In this document: positions 16,085-25,527 of the stretch, one piece after another | How positions within the stretch are numbered: the stretch's first letter is position 1 | Layout: the number at the start of each line of letters is the position of its first letter | Assembly (NCBI GenBank): GCA_026391315.1 | Contig: JAPLDT010000101.1 | Location: 1-64,000, forward strand | DNA length: 64,000 bases | From: Bacteroidia bacterium | Lineage (GTDB): Bacteria; Bacteroidota; Bacteroidia; Bacteroidales; Prolixibacteraceae | Direction of reading: 5' to 3' | Made by a program: the position numbers and the translations under genes | The notes under the pieces: model-generated | Databases searched by the model: none | Told to the model about the DNA's origin: nothing | Seen by the model: only the letters and a program-made list of their open reading frames with translations

Positions 16085-16954
16085 ATGTTGTTTCAGAAAA
16101 TAGAAAATCCTTTCTACCGCAAAAAAAGATCCCTTCAGTTGAACGGGAAGCTGATTTGGCTGGATGAGCCTGTCGTCATGGGGATCTTGAACCTCACACC
16201 TGATTCTTTTTACGAAGGGAGCAGGTATAGCATGGAGAAGGAGATTCTGCTTCGTTCGGAGGAGATTTTGGTTTCCGGAGGTTTGATCATCGACATTGGG
16301 GCCGTCTCCACAAGGCCTGGAGCGGCGGAGGTTTCAGAGGAGACCGAGATGGCCAGGCTGCTGCCTGCTGTCAAAGCGATCCGGAACCATTTCCCGGAGG
16401 CGATTCTTTCTGTCGACACCTTTCGATCCGGTGTGGTCAGCAACATTTACGATGAAATTGGGGGATTTCTGGTTAATGATATCTCCGGGGGCACAATGGA
16501 TGGGGCAATGTTCGAAACCGTTGCAAAGCTTGGTCTGCCCTATATTTTGATGCACATGCAGGGAACTCCCCAGACGATGCAGATACATCCCTTTTATGTC
16601 GATGTGGTCAAAGATATTCTGTTCAATCTATCCGAAAAAATAAACTCACTCAAGTTGATGGGTGTAAACGACATCATCGTGGATCCGGGTTTCGGTTTTG
16701 GCAAAAACCAGCGTCACAATTATGAACTTTTAAATTGCCTCGATTCATTTCGTCTTTTTGAACTACCTTTGCTGGTAGGCGTTTCCCGCAAGGCAATGAT
16801 ATGGAGATTGTTGGATAGTTCTCCCACTGAGAGCCTGAACGGAACCACCGTTTTAAATACCCTCGCGCTGATGGGAGGCGCCGACATTCTCAGGGTGCAC
16901 GATGTCCGGGAAGCGGTTGAGACCATCAAATTGGTCGCCGAATTAAAAAAGTGA
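16085..16954 (+). CDS. folP: Dihydropteroate synthase FolP
   Basis: Condenses p-aminobenzoate with 6-hydroxymethyl-dihydropterin pyrophosphate to give dihydropteroate in folate synthesis; the sulfonamide target. The TIM-barrel signatures are intact: VMGILNLTPDSFY, DIGAVSTRPGA, VNDISGG, DPGFGFGK, LLVGVSRKAMI and RVHDVREA. The 289-aa product from ATG 16085 has the normal length. An in-frame ATG at 16028 would add a 19-residue hydrophobic extension; a -7 box 26 nt before it means that start cannot be excluded. It is followed after only 4 nt by cdaA, a linkage common in Bacteroidota. Confidence 0.95.
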   Translation: MLFQKIENPFYRKKRSLQLNGKLIWLDEPVVMGILNLTPDSFYEGSRYSMEKEILLRSEEILVSGGLIIDIGAVSTRPGAAEVSEETEMARLLPAVKAIRNHFPEAILSVDTFRSGVVSNIYDEIGGFLVNDISGGTMDGAMFETVAKLGLPYILMHMQGTPQTMQIHPFYVDVVKDILFNLSEKINSLKLMGVNDIIVDPGFGFGKNQRHNYELLNCLDSFRLFELPLLVGVSRKAMIWRLLDSSPTESLNGTTVLNTLALMGGADILRVHDVREAVETIKLVAELKK

Positions 16955-16958
16955 TTGT

Positions 16959-17741
16959 ATGACAGAACTCTTTATACACCTCAAGTTTCTGGATCTTCTG
17001 GATATTTTTTTCGTGGCCATTCTCTTTTACGAATTGTACGGTTTGGTCAGGGGGACTGTCACTTTCAGCATATTCCTGGGGATCTTTATTGTTTTCATGG
17101 TCTGGATTGTTGTCAGGGCTTTGAAAATGGAGCTGCTGGGTTCGATCCTGAGCAACCTTTTTGGTGTGGGAATGATTGCCATTATTGTTGTTTTTCAGCA
17201 GGAGATCCGTCGTTTCCTGCTGATGTTGGGAAATAGCTACCGGAACAACAAGAAGATCTCCATTGGGTCACTCATTGCAGGCCAGTTTAGAAATATTTCA
17301 CCCTCGGGCATCAAATCGATCGTGGACGCCTGCATTCAGATGTCCAAATCGAGAACAGGCGCCCTCATAGTTATTGCGAGGGCCAATGAATTAAAAGAGT
17401 ATGTCCGTACGGGAGAATTTATCGATGCAGAGATTCGTACCGATTTGATATCCAGTATATTTTTTAAAAATTCACCCCTTCACGACGGCGCTTGTATTGT
17501 AACATCCAACCGAATTCAGGCAGTGCGCTGCATCCTTCCGGTGTCGTCAAGTCAGGAGATCAGTCCGGCGCTGGGATTGCGGCACCGCGCGGCGATAGGA
17601 ATGTCGGAGGTTACCGATGCCTTCACCATCGTGGTAAGTGAAGAGACCGGCCGGATTTCCATTACCGAAAACGGAAAGCTGATGGAGAACGTCAGTCCTG
17701 ATGAACTCTTCAGAATGTTACAGTCCGAAGAAAAAAACTGA
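16959..17741 (+). CDS. cdaA: Membrane diadenylate cyclase CdaA (c-di-AMP synthase)
   Basis: Makes cyclic di-AMP from two ATP; this messenger governs potassium and osmotic homeostasis and cell-wall stress. The 260-aa protein has three N-terminal transmembrane helices (about residues 12-31, 35-53 and 64-80) and a C-terminal DAC domain with the catalytic DGA motif (176-178, LHDGACIV) and the RHR motif (208-210, LRHRAAIG). Its organisation is that of CdaA. The gene starts 4 nt after folP, so they are cotranscribed. No CdaR or c-di-AMP phosphodiesterase gene is adjacent. Confidence 0.95.
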   Translation: MTELFIHLKFLDLLDIFFVAILFYELYGLVRGTVTFSIFLGIFIVFMVWIVVRALKMELLGSILSNLFGVGMIAIIVVFQQEIRRFLLMLGNSYRNNKKISIGSLIAGQFRNISPSGIKSIVDACIQMSKSRTGALIVIARANELKEYVRTGEFIDAEIRTDLISSIFFKNSPLHDGACIVTSNRIQAVRCILPVSSSQEISPALGLRHRAAIGMSEVTDAFTIVVSEETGRISITENGKLMENVSPDELFRMLQSEEKN

Positions 17742-17793
17742 TCCTGCCTGCACTTTTTAACTCATAACTTATAACTCATAACTCATATCTAAA

Positions 17794-18345
17794 ATGAGCA
17801 TTCTTGCAACCTTCAATTACTTCGACTACCTGATTTTGCCTTTCATGATCTTTTTGGCAAGGATTTGCGATGTAACTATTGGCACCTTGCGGATTGTAAT
17901 GATCTCAAAAGGACAAAAACATCTTGCGCCCATCCTCGGTTTTTTTGAAGTTCTGATCTGGTTAATTGCCATCGGTCGGATCATGCAAAATCTTGATAAC
18001 TGGGTCTGCTATATCTTTTATGCTGCCGGCTTTGCTACCGGAAATTACATTGGAATGTTGCTGGAGGAGCGGTTGGCAGTGGGAATCTCTCAGATTCAAA
18101 TCATTACAGGCAAGGACGCAAGCATTTTAATTCAGGCTCTGAAGAACGCAGGTTACGGAACCACCTACCATCCTGCCGAGGGAGGCGCTTCAGGCAAATT
18201 GGTGAACATTGTTTACAGCATCGTCAAACGAAGTGACCTGGATAAAGTCACAGATATTGTCAAAGCGCACGATCCGGAGGCATTTTACTCGTTTGCGGAT
18301 GTGAGGTTTGTCAATAAAGATCTCATTTCACCTCTGGCGAAATAA
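17794..18345 (+). CDS. DUF5698/DUF2179 membrane protein (UPF0316 type)
   Basis: A 183-aa protein. The N-terminal half has three or four hydrophobic helices with the family-typical DVTIGTLRIVMISKGQK stretch; the C-terminal half (about residues 105-175) is a soluble DUF2179 domain, a ferredoxin-like fold found at the end of YitT-type membrane proteins. Its function is unknown. It follows cdaA in the same direction with a 52-bp gap containing short TAACTCATAAC repeats, so it may belong to the folP-cdaA transcript. A repeat array and a hairpin follow its stop. Confidence 0.85.
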   Translation: MSILATFNYFDYLILPFMIFLARICDVTIGTLRIVMISKGQKHLAPILGFFEVLIWLIAIGRIMQNLDNWVCYIFYAAGFATGNYIGMLLEERLAVGISQIQIITGKDASILIQALKNAGYGTTYHPAEGGASGKLVNIVYSIVKRSDLDKVTDIVKAHDPEAFYSFADVRFVNKDLISPLAK

Positions 18346-18348
18346 AAG

Positions 18349-18532
18349 TAAAAAGGATAAAGTTAAAAGGATAAAGTTAAAAGGATAAAGTAAAAAGGAT
18401 AAAGTAAAAAGGATAAAGTAAAAGACGCTGCATTCTTGATTTGCAACGTCTTTTGCCCTAAAGATAAACGAGTTAAAGTCTTATTCAGTTCAAATCCCAC
18501 TTTATCCTTTTAACTTTATCCTTTATCCTTTT
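18349..18532. repeat. 14-bp tandem repeats, hairpin and inverted counterpart
   Basis: Five head-to-tail copies of TAAAAAGGATAAAG-like units cover 18349-18420. A hairpin (AAAGACG...CGTCTTTT, 18421-18453) follows, and an inverted stretch CTTTATCCTTTTAACTTTAT lies at 18500-18532. This is the entire gap between two convergent genes. The hairpin followed by T residues could terminate transcription from both sides. Confidence 0.8.
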
Positions 18533-20200
18533 CTAGTTACTATCAAAGTGAACAGATTTCACAGCCCTTCCTGATGGATCAGCGTTGTTCCGGAAGGACG
18601 GATCCCAAGCCAGCGCCTCAGGGGTACTACAGGCAATTGATGGAACGGAAGGTACGCAGGTGGCCGCTGCGTCTGATGGAAAGTGTTCGAAGAAAATGGA
18701 GCGGTAGAAATACTCCTCTTTCGACATCGGGGTATTGATTGGAAAACGGAATTTGGCGTTTTTCATCTGTTCGTCTGTTACTTTTTCAGCAACCATAACC
18801 TTCAGGGAATCGATCCAGTTGTAGCCAACACCATCGGAGAATTGCTCTTTCTGGCGCCAGGCAACACTGGCCGGAAGGTAATCTTCGAATGCCTTGCGCA
18901 AAATCCATTTCTCCATTTTACCGTCCTTGGCCATCTTATCTTCAGGATTCAGGGTCATGGCTACATCCATGAACTCTTTGTCGAGGAAAGGAACCCTTCC
19001 TTCAACGCCCCAGGCTGCCAGCGATTTGTTGGCGCGCAGACAGTCGTAGAGGTGCAGTTTGCCCAATTTGCGGATGGTCTCTTCGTGAAATGCCCGGGCA
19101 TTGGGCGCTTTGTGAAAATAGAGGTATCCGCCGAATATTTCGTCGGCGCCCTCTCCCGAAAGTACCATTTTTACCCCCATCGATTTGATCACCCTTGCTA
19201 ACAAATACATAGGTGTAGATGCCCTAATGGTGGTAACATCGTAAGTTTCAAGATGATATACAACATCTCGGAGGGCGTCCAATCCTTCCTGAACAGTAAA
19301 GTGAACCTCGTGGTGTACAGTGCCGATGTGGTCTGCCACTTTCTGCGCGGCGACAAGGTCGGGCGAACCGATTAGTCCAACGGCAAATGAGTGCAGTTGG
19401 GGCCACCAGGCTTCCTGGGTGTCATCTAATGATTCGACCCGTTTTGCAGCATATTTTTTGGCGATGGCCGAGATGACGGATGAGTCTAATCCACCCGAGA
19501 GAAGAACCCCGTATGGAACATCCGACATCAGCTGACGGTGTACGGAATCCTCGAGGGCTTTACGAAGTACTGGGATACTGGATACATTGTTCTTCACATT
19601 TTCATAATCTCCCCAGGTGCGGCTGTACCATTTTTTGGGAACCCCATCTTTGCTGTAGAGGTAATGTCCGGGCAAGAATTCTTCAATTCTCTTGCAAACA
19701 CCCTCAAGGGCTTTGAGTTCTGAGGCGATGTAAAACTGTCCGCAATCATCCCATCCCATGTAGAGCGGAATGATCCCGATATGGTCGCGGGCTATCAGGT
19801 AGCAATCTTTTTCCCTGTCGTAGAGTACAAAAGCAAAGATTCCGTTCAGATCTTCGAGAAAATCAATGCCCTTCTCCTGGTAAAGGGCCAGAATGACTTC
19901 ACAGTCGGATTGGGTCTGAAATTCGTATTTGGCTTCGAGTGGCTTTCTAAGTTCCATGTGGTTGTAAATCTCGCCATTGACGCCAAGCACAAGATTACGG
20001 TCCTTGCTGTAAAGTGGCTGGCCTCCCGAAGTTGGATCGACGATCGCAAGACGTTCGTGGGCTATGATGGCCCGGTCGTCCACGAAAATACCGGACCAGT
20101 CCGGACCGCGATGCCTGATTCGTTTGGACATCTCAAGCGCCTTGATGCGCAATTGCTCCGATGCGGTGTTTATTTCAAATATTCCTACAATTCCACACAT
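18533..20200 (-). CDS. asnB: Asparagine synthase B (glutamine-hydrolysing)
   Basis: Converts aspartate, glutamine and ATP to asparagine, glutamate and AMP. The 555-aa length is normal for AsnB. The N-terminal class II glutaminase domain begins with the nucleophile Cys2 (MCGIVGIFE) and shows RHRGPDWSG and GVNGEIYNH. The synthetase domain has the PP-loop LSGGLDSS and the pyrophosphate/aspartate region VLSGEGADEIFGGYLYF. It is convergent with the cdaA-side operon and divergent from the first susC gene. A TAnnTTTG box lies 66 nt upstream. Confidence 0.96.
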   Translation of the reverse strand: MCGIVGIFEINTASEQLRIKALEMSKRIRHRGPDWSGIFVDDRAIIAHERLAIVDPTSGGQPLYSKDRNLVLGVNGEIYNHMELRKPLEAKYEFQTQSDCEVILALYQEKGIDFLEDLNGIFAFVLYDREKDCYLIARDHIGIIPLYMGWDDCGQFYIASELKALEGVCKRIEEFLPGHYLYSKDGVPKKWYSRTWGDYENVKNNVSSIPVLRKALEDSVHRQLMSDVPYGVLLSGGLDSSVISAIAKKYAAKRVESLDDTQEAWWPQLHSFAVGLIGSPDLVAAQKVADHIGTVHHEVHFTVQEGLDALRDVVYHLETYDVTTIRASTPMYLLARVIKSMGVKMVLSGEGADEIFGGYLYFHKAPNARAFHEETIRKLGKLHLYDCLRANKSLAAWGVEGRVPFLDKEFMDVAMTLNPEDKMAKDGKMEKWILRKAFEDYLPASVAWRQKEQFSDGVGYNWIDSLKVMVAEKVTDEQMKNAKFRFPINTPMSKEEYFYRSIFFEHFPSDAAATCVPSVPSIACSTPEALAWDPSFRNNADPSGRAVKSVHFDSN

Positions 20201-20574
20201 ATCATTTTAATTTGTTTGTTGGCATTCTAAATTGTGTAAAATACAATATGATCAAAAACAACAGCACAAATATACATATTTCTATAATAGTTCTCATATA
20301 ATTTACAAAATGATATTTTTATTTTGAAATGGGGCTTAATTATTTATTTTTTGTAATGAGTATTGTTATTGAATTTATTTTTTACTTTTAAGGGTAGAAT
20401 TCAGGCAATTCTATTTCGCAATAAACTAACTAATTAATAACTTAATGCCTATGAAGAAACACCCTCTCTAATCAAATGATTCAAAATTAATGGTATACAA
20501 ATGTTTTGGCCATTAATAGCGCATAAGTGCGGAAATTTTCAGGTCATTTTATTTATTAAAAATTATTACAATCT
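20201..20574. promoter_or_regulatory. 374-bp AT-rich divergent control region between asnB and susC
   Basis: No gene is seen. The region is very AT-rich and must hold both divergent promoters. A minus-strand TATATTTG box is at 20267-20274; on the plus strand only near-matches to TAnnTTTG were found (TATTTTTTG near 20346). No sigma/anti-sigma or other regulator gene is adjacent to this SusC locus. Confidence 0.5.
20267..20274 (-). promoter_or_regulatory. Putative -7 box TATATTTG before asnB
   Basis: Minus-strand match to TAnnTTTG, 66 nt before the asnB ATG at 20200. No -33 partner at the expected distance was seen. Confidence 0.5.
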
Positions 20575-23500
20575 ATGAAAAAAAAACCTATTCAAAACTC
20601 GGGCGGGAGCTTCTTGTTAAGAAAAGTTTCACGAGTAATAAGATTATGCCTTGTCATTTTATTGGTTACAACCATACAGGTTTTTGCCACAATGTCTTCA
20701 CCTGTTCATTCAGGGGATTTTTCAGGGGATACATCGGGTCAACAGGCAGGTAAGAAGATTACTGGCAAGGTAACTGATGCCACCGGTGCAACCATACCAG
20801 GTGTGTATGTTGTTGTAAAAGGTACTACCAAAGGGGTAAGTACGGATATGGATGGTAAATTTTCTTTGAACAATGTACCGGATGAGGCCATCTTGCATTT
20901 CTCTTTTGTAGGAATGAGGGATCAGGATGTGGTTGTCGGGGCAAAGACAGTTTTTAATATCAAGATGGAGGATGCCTCAATTGGTATTGAGGAAGTTATT
21001 GCCATCGGATATGGATCTGTCAAAAAAAGCGATGCTACCGGAGCAGTCAACAATGTTGGTTCAAACAGATTAATGGACAAACCTTCCATTAATCTCGGAC
21101 AGGCCCTGCAAGGGAAAGTGTCTGGCGTACAGGTTATCCAGATGGGTGGTGGTGTACCGGGAGGTAACCCGATGATTCGTATCCGGGGATCCAACTCTAT
21201 CAGTACAAACAATGATCCTCTTTTTGTTGTTGACGGAATTGTTGGGGTCGGAAACGTGTTGATGAACCTGAACCCTGATGATATCGTTAGTACAGATATT
21301 TTGAAAGATGCCTCCGCAACGGCTATTTATGGTGCAAGAGGAGCAAATGGCGTTGTCCTGATCACTACCAAGCGCGGGATGTCAGGTCAACCTCAAGTGG
21401 ATTACAAAGGGAGTGTTTCTGTGGGTGTCATGCAGCGTCATTTGTATTCTATGACTGCTGAGCAATTGATGTATACCTATGAGCAGGCTATGGCCAATGG
21501 ACCTAAATATGGAACTATCAACAGCACCAAGGACTTCCGTGGTCTTACCGCAGGTGGTCAATCCTATTCAGAAATGCCCTGGTTATTTACCAAAGTTCCT
21601 TCGGGTCAGACTTATTCCGTACCATTGTTGGGAAAAGACGGAAACTTATACCAGCCAAGATACGACTCTAATTGGGAGGATATAGAGTTCAAACCATCAG
21701 TTTCAACCAATCACTATATCGATGTCCGTGGAGGAACAGATGTTGCTAAATACTCTGTGTCAATAGGATATACAAATCAGCAAGGTTTGATGCGACAATC
21801 TTATTTCAAACGCTACAGTGGAAACCTTACCGGTGATGTGAAAGTATTTAAATGGCTTGATTTTGGTACACAGCTTGGTTTTATTCAGAGTTTTACTTCG
21901 GATGATGGTGGAATCACCAGATCAACGGCAGAAGTGTGGCCGATCGTTCCTACTCAATATCCCAATGACCCTGCCACCTTTGGTATTTATGCATCCCGCT
22001 GGGGAACCAATGCGGACTTCAATGTCGGTGAACAGTGGTACAATATTGTATTCAGAAGGAACCAAACTTTTGGTCAAACCATCAGGAACCAGGTAACCGG
22101 AAGTGCAGTCCTAAAGGCTCAGATTACCAAAGATCTTAGTTTCAAGAGCGATTTCTCACTGGACTTCAACAACTATAAGTACGACTACTACAGTGGAAAG
22201 TACTATGGTGGTGACGGATCAACTACCATGCAAAATAACTATGGGATGTACTGGCAAAACCAGAACTATTTCAACTATGATAAAGTTATTGCGACTGATC
22301 ATACCATCAATGCAATGTTGGGTCTCTCCTGGTCAAGATACCGGTATGAGAATTTAAATGCCGGGAACAGTGTCTTCTTTACCAATTTTTATGCCTATCA
22401 CAACCTTGGCGCTGGTGCCGCAGCACGGCCAACAGTCGGCAGTAGTGATGGACAAAGTGCCCTTGCTTCGGTTTTTGCCAGGGTTAACTACAGCTATAAA
22501 GGAAAATATATGGCCACTTTTACAGGTCGTAGAGACGGTTCCTCAAAATTTGGTGAAAATTCAAAATGGGGATTTTTCCCATCTGCTGCATTGGCCTGGA
22601 AAGCCTCTTCTGAAGATTTTATCAAGAATATTTCAGCCATTTCGAATCTTAAAGTGCGTACAAGTATTGGTCGTACGGGAAACCAGGAGATTGGTAGTTA
22701 CGTTACACAACGGTACGTGGGTGTCAATAGCGCCATTGTCATTGGCAATGCATCATTGACCGGCGTTTATCCAAGTTCGGTGGGTAACCCCGATCTTAAA
22801 TGGGAAACCACTACCCAATATGATGCGGGAATTGATCTGGGTTTACTGAAAGATCGGATCACTCTCTCGCTCGACTATTACCACAAACTGACAACCGATA
22901 TGTTGCTTTCTGTACCACTGCCATTATCAACCACCGTTGGCTCGGTAACCATGAATTATGGCTCGGTACAAAATCAGGGAATTGAAGTGGAACTGAATAC
23001 CCGCAACATTGTGACCCGGGATATTAAGTGGAGCACAACATTTACCCTGAGCAACAACCAGAACAAGATTACGGCGCTTGGTCCAACAGGGGCACCGATC
23101 TATGTTCAGTTGGGTGCTGGAAACGCAACCACTATTTATAAGATTGGCTATCCAATCGGATCATTCTTTGGTCTTAACCGTCTGGGTACATGGGGAACCT
23201 CTGAAGCTGCAGCTGCTGCGCGTTACGGAATGCGACCCGGTGACCTGAAATTCTTCGACAAAAACAATGACGGTAAAATTGACCTGCAATCTGATGGCGA
23301 TGTCATTGGAAATGCATTTCCAAAGTTTATCATTGGATTTAACAATACCTTCAATTACAAGAACTTTGATCTCAGTTTGGATATCCAGATTGTTCAGGGT
23401 GTGAACAAAGCTTTCATCCATGAATCGGCTGAGGACCGTCAATTGGTTTCCGGAGGATTGAACTCAACATTGACCGCATGGCGTCCGGATAATCAAAACT

Positions 23501-23826
23501 CATTGGTTGCACAGATTCGGCCAGGGAACGGAGGAGCTTATTATCAGTCATATGCAGATACGCACATGCTTTCTGATGCCTCCTTCATCAGGGGTAGTAA
23601 TTTAACTGTAGGTTACACCTTGGCAGAGGCTTTATCCAAGAAAATCAAATTATCAAGAGTAAGAGTCTATGTTAGTGCGGTGAATTTCTTCCTGATAACA
23701 AAAGTTGAAGGATATGACGCTGAAGGTAGTTCTTTGGATAAGAGTTTCGCCACAGCGCCAAACTCTGACAAGTATCAGTATCCCAATCCATCGACCTACT
23801 CCTTCGGAGTCAACGTTAGTTTCTAA
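20575..23826 (+). CDS. SusC/RagA-family TonB-linked outer-membrane receptor (locus 1)
   Basis: A 1083-aa TonB-dependent transporter that imports a ligand, usually an oligosaccharide or peptide, captured with its SusD partner. After a signal-anchor-like N-terminus (hydrophobic about residues 22-40) come a carboxypeptidase-regulatory-like domain (about 60-130, GKVTDATGATIPGVYVVVKG), the SusC signature and TonB box region (IEEVIAIGYGSVKKSDATGA), a plug domain (IRIRGSNSISTNNDPLFVVD, ILKDASATAIYGARGANGVV) and a 22-strand-type beta barrel ending in an aromatic residue (FGVNVSF). It is followed after 14 nt by susD. No degradative enzyme is nearby, so the substrate is unknown. Confidence 0.95.
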   Translation: MKKKPIQNSGGSFLLRKVSRVIRLCLVILLVTTIQVFATMSSPVHSGDFSGDTSGQQAGKKITGKVTDATGATIPGVYVVVKGTTKGVSTDMDGKFSLNNVPDEAILHFSFVGMRDQDVVVGAKTVFNIKMEDASIGIEEVIAIGYGSVKKSDATGAVNNVGSNRLMDKPSINLGQALQGKVSGVQVIQMGGGVPGGNPMIRIRGSNSISTNNDPLFVVDGIVGVGNVLMNLNPDDIVSTDILKDASATAIYGARGANGVVLITTKRGMSGQPQVDYKGSVSVGVMQRHLYSMTAEQLMYTYEQAMANGPKYGTINSTKDFRGLTAGGQSYSEMPWLFTKVPSGQTYSVPLLGKDGNLYQPRYDSNWEDIEFKPSVSTNHYIDVRGGTDVAKYSVSIGYTNQQGLMRQSYFKRYSGNLTGDVKVFKWLDFGTQLGFIQSFTSDDGGITRSTAEVWPIVPTQYPNDPATFGIYASRWGTNADFNVGEQWYNIVFRRNQTFGQTIRNQVTGSAVLKAQITKDLSFKSDFSLDFNNYKYDYYSGKYYGGDGSTTMQNNYGMYWQNQNYFNYDKVIATDHTINAMLGLSWSRYRYENLNAGNSVFFTNFYAYHNLGAGAAARPTVGSSDGQSALASVFARVNYSYKGKYMATFTGRRDGSSKFGENSKWGFFPSAALAWKASSEDFIKNISAISNLKVRTSIGRTGNQEIGSYVTQRYVGVNSAIVIGNASLTGVYPSSVGNPDLKWETTTQYDAGIDLGLLKDRITLSLDYYHKLTTDMLLSVPLPLSTTVGSVTMNYGSVQNQGIEVELNTRNIVTRDIKWSTTFTLSNNQNKITALGPTGAPIYVQLGAGNATTIYKIGYPIGSFFGLNRLGTWGTSEAAAAARYGMRPGDLKFFDKNNDGKIDLQSDGDVIGNAFPKFIIGFNNTFNYKNFDLSLDIQIVQGVNKAFIHESAEDRQLVSGGLNSTLTAWRPDNQNSLVAQIRPGNGGAYYQSYADTHMLSDASFIRGSNLTVGYTLAEALSKKIKLSRVRVYVSAVNFFLITKVEGYDAEGSSLDKSFATAPNSDKYQYPNPSTYSFGVNVSF

Positions 23827-23840
23827 ATTTTTTAAAATTT

Positions 23841-25493
23841 ATGATTATGGAAAATAGAAATAAAAATAGTATGGTGATGAAATACATCATATTATTAACA
23901 GCTTTCATGCTTACTTTCAGTGGTTGTTCGGATTTCTTAAAAGAGACACCTACAGGATCACTGACTGATAAATCAACATATACCAGCGAAGAAGACCTCA
24001 CTGCCCTTGTTATAGGACCTTATCGCAACCTTGTAAACTGGACAGCAGGTGCAGGTGACTGGGGGAATAACCTTCCTCAAACACTCGAGTTCCCTACCGG
24101 GGAAGCCTGGACCATCGAAGCACATGCCCTGTACTGGAGATTTCAAACCAATCAGGTTTCCGGAGATTTACTGGACGACTTCAATAACCAATGGAATTAT
24201 TGGTTTACCGGAGTAAGAGACTGTAATTTCTCCATTCAAATGATTGAAGGGATGAAGGGCATCGCCAGTGACAAAATATCCATTGCGCTTGGTGAGGTCA
24301 AGACCCTGCGTGCATGGTACTATTTTAACCTGGTACGCTACTGGGGAGATGTTCCGATGATTACCAAAATTCTGGAAAATGTTGCAGATGCTGAATTGCC
24401 ACGTACATCGCTCAAGAAGATCTATGATGAAGTGATTATTCCTGATCTGGAATTTGCTTTGGCCAGTAGTCTGACTGATACAAAATCTTCAGGACGTGTC
24501 ACAAAATATGTTACAAGGGCTATTGCAGCTGATGTTTACCTTACCGTTGCAGGCTATCCTTACCAGGAGGTAAATGCGGCTCCAACGAAGGAGTTTTGTG
24601 TAAGCGGATCATGGGCACAGAAAGGTTATCCGATTAACAATGCCAGTTCGAAAGCATTTTTGCAAAAGGCCAAGACTCAGCTTGACGTACTTTACGGAAA
24701 ATACACTTTGGGAACTTATGATGATTTGCACGATCCTGCCATGAATAACAAGGGGGAGGCAATTTTTCAGGCTCAGTATCTTTCCGGAGTAACCAACAAT
24801 GGAGAGATTCAATGTGCCTTGCCTTTGATTAGTCATATTTCAATGTTTGGAGATGAGAATGGTACTTTTATCCCAAGTATGAATTATTACAATTCTTATA
24901 ATCCGGCTGACAAAAGGGTCCAGGAGCGCCAGTTTTTCTTCACAACAGATAACCTGTCGACCAAGTATGATCCTACTCAAAGTCCTGCTCCAAAATTTGA
25001 CAGACCTTATTTGTTCAAATTGTATGATGCAAATGCCATCAAGGTTACAGCAAAATCTGGCTTAAACTGGACTTACTATCGTTATGCAGACATCATGTTA
25101 ATGCTTTCCGAAGTAAACTGGACATTGAAGCAATTGGGAGACATAGTTTCTGATGATGACATCATTAAAGGAATCAACACGGTTAGGGCCAGGGCGTTAC
25201 TTCCTGCTTACCGTGCTTCCGATGTGACATTGCTTTCTATTATGAGCGAACGTGCCTATGAATTGTTATTCGAGAGTAAAATGTTGTGGGATCAGCGTCG
25301 TACAAGAATGTGCCTTATCGATGGATCAGGCGCTTTCAGCGGTATTCACGACTTTATAGGTCATAAAGCAGGGGAGTTCAGTTTTTCTTTTGGTCCGATG
25401 AATTTAATTTCACCTATGCCGGGATCTGAAATTCTGAACAACAAGAAATGCTTGCAAAACTTTGGGTATCTACCGAAACAAGCAGGTCAATAA
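23841..25493 (+). CDS. SusD/RagB-family surface lipoprotein (locus 1)
   Basis: A 550-aa substrate-binding lipoprotein that forms a lid on the SusC barrel. The signal peptide ends in a lipobox (LTFSGC, Cys about 29), followed by the family-typical SDFLKETPTGSLTDKSTYT. SusD helices and TPR-like packing are suggested by ALGEVKTLRAWYYFNLVRYW, the most conserved SusD stretch, and by the C-terminal YRYADIMLMLSEVN and RAYELLFESKMLWDQRR. It begins 14 nt after susC and is followed by a lipoprotein gene, a typical SusC-D-E-like order. Confidence 0.95.
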   Translation: MIMENRNKNSMVMKYIILLTAFMLTFSGCSDFLKETPTGSLTDKSTYTSEEDLTALVIGPYRNLVNWTAGAGDWGNNLPQTLEFPTGEAWTIEAHALYWRFQTNQVSGDLLDDFNNQWNYWFTGVRDCNFSIQMIEGMKGIASDKISIALGEVKTLRAWYYFNLVRYWGDVPMITKILENVADAELPRTSLKKIYDEVIIPDLEFALASSLTDTKSSGRVTKYVTRAIAADVYLTVAGYPYQEVNAAPTKEFCVSGSWAQKGYPINNASSKAFLQKAKTQLDVLYGKYTLGTYDDLHDPAMNNKGEAIFQAQYLSGVTNNGEIQCALPLISHISMFGDENGTFIPSMNYYNSYNPADKRVQERQFFFTTDNLSTKYDPTQSPAPKFDRPYLFKLYDANAIKVTAKSGLNWTYYRYADIMLMLSEVNWTLKQLGDIVSDDDIIKGINTVRARALLPAYRASDVTLLSIMSERAYELLFESKMLWDQRRTRMCLIDGSGAFSGIHDFIGHKAGEFSFSFGPMNLISPMPGSEILNNKKCLQNFGYLPKQAGQ

Positions 25494-25527
25494 CAGGATA
25501 AATTAATTTGGTAATTAATTATACAAT

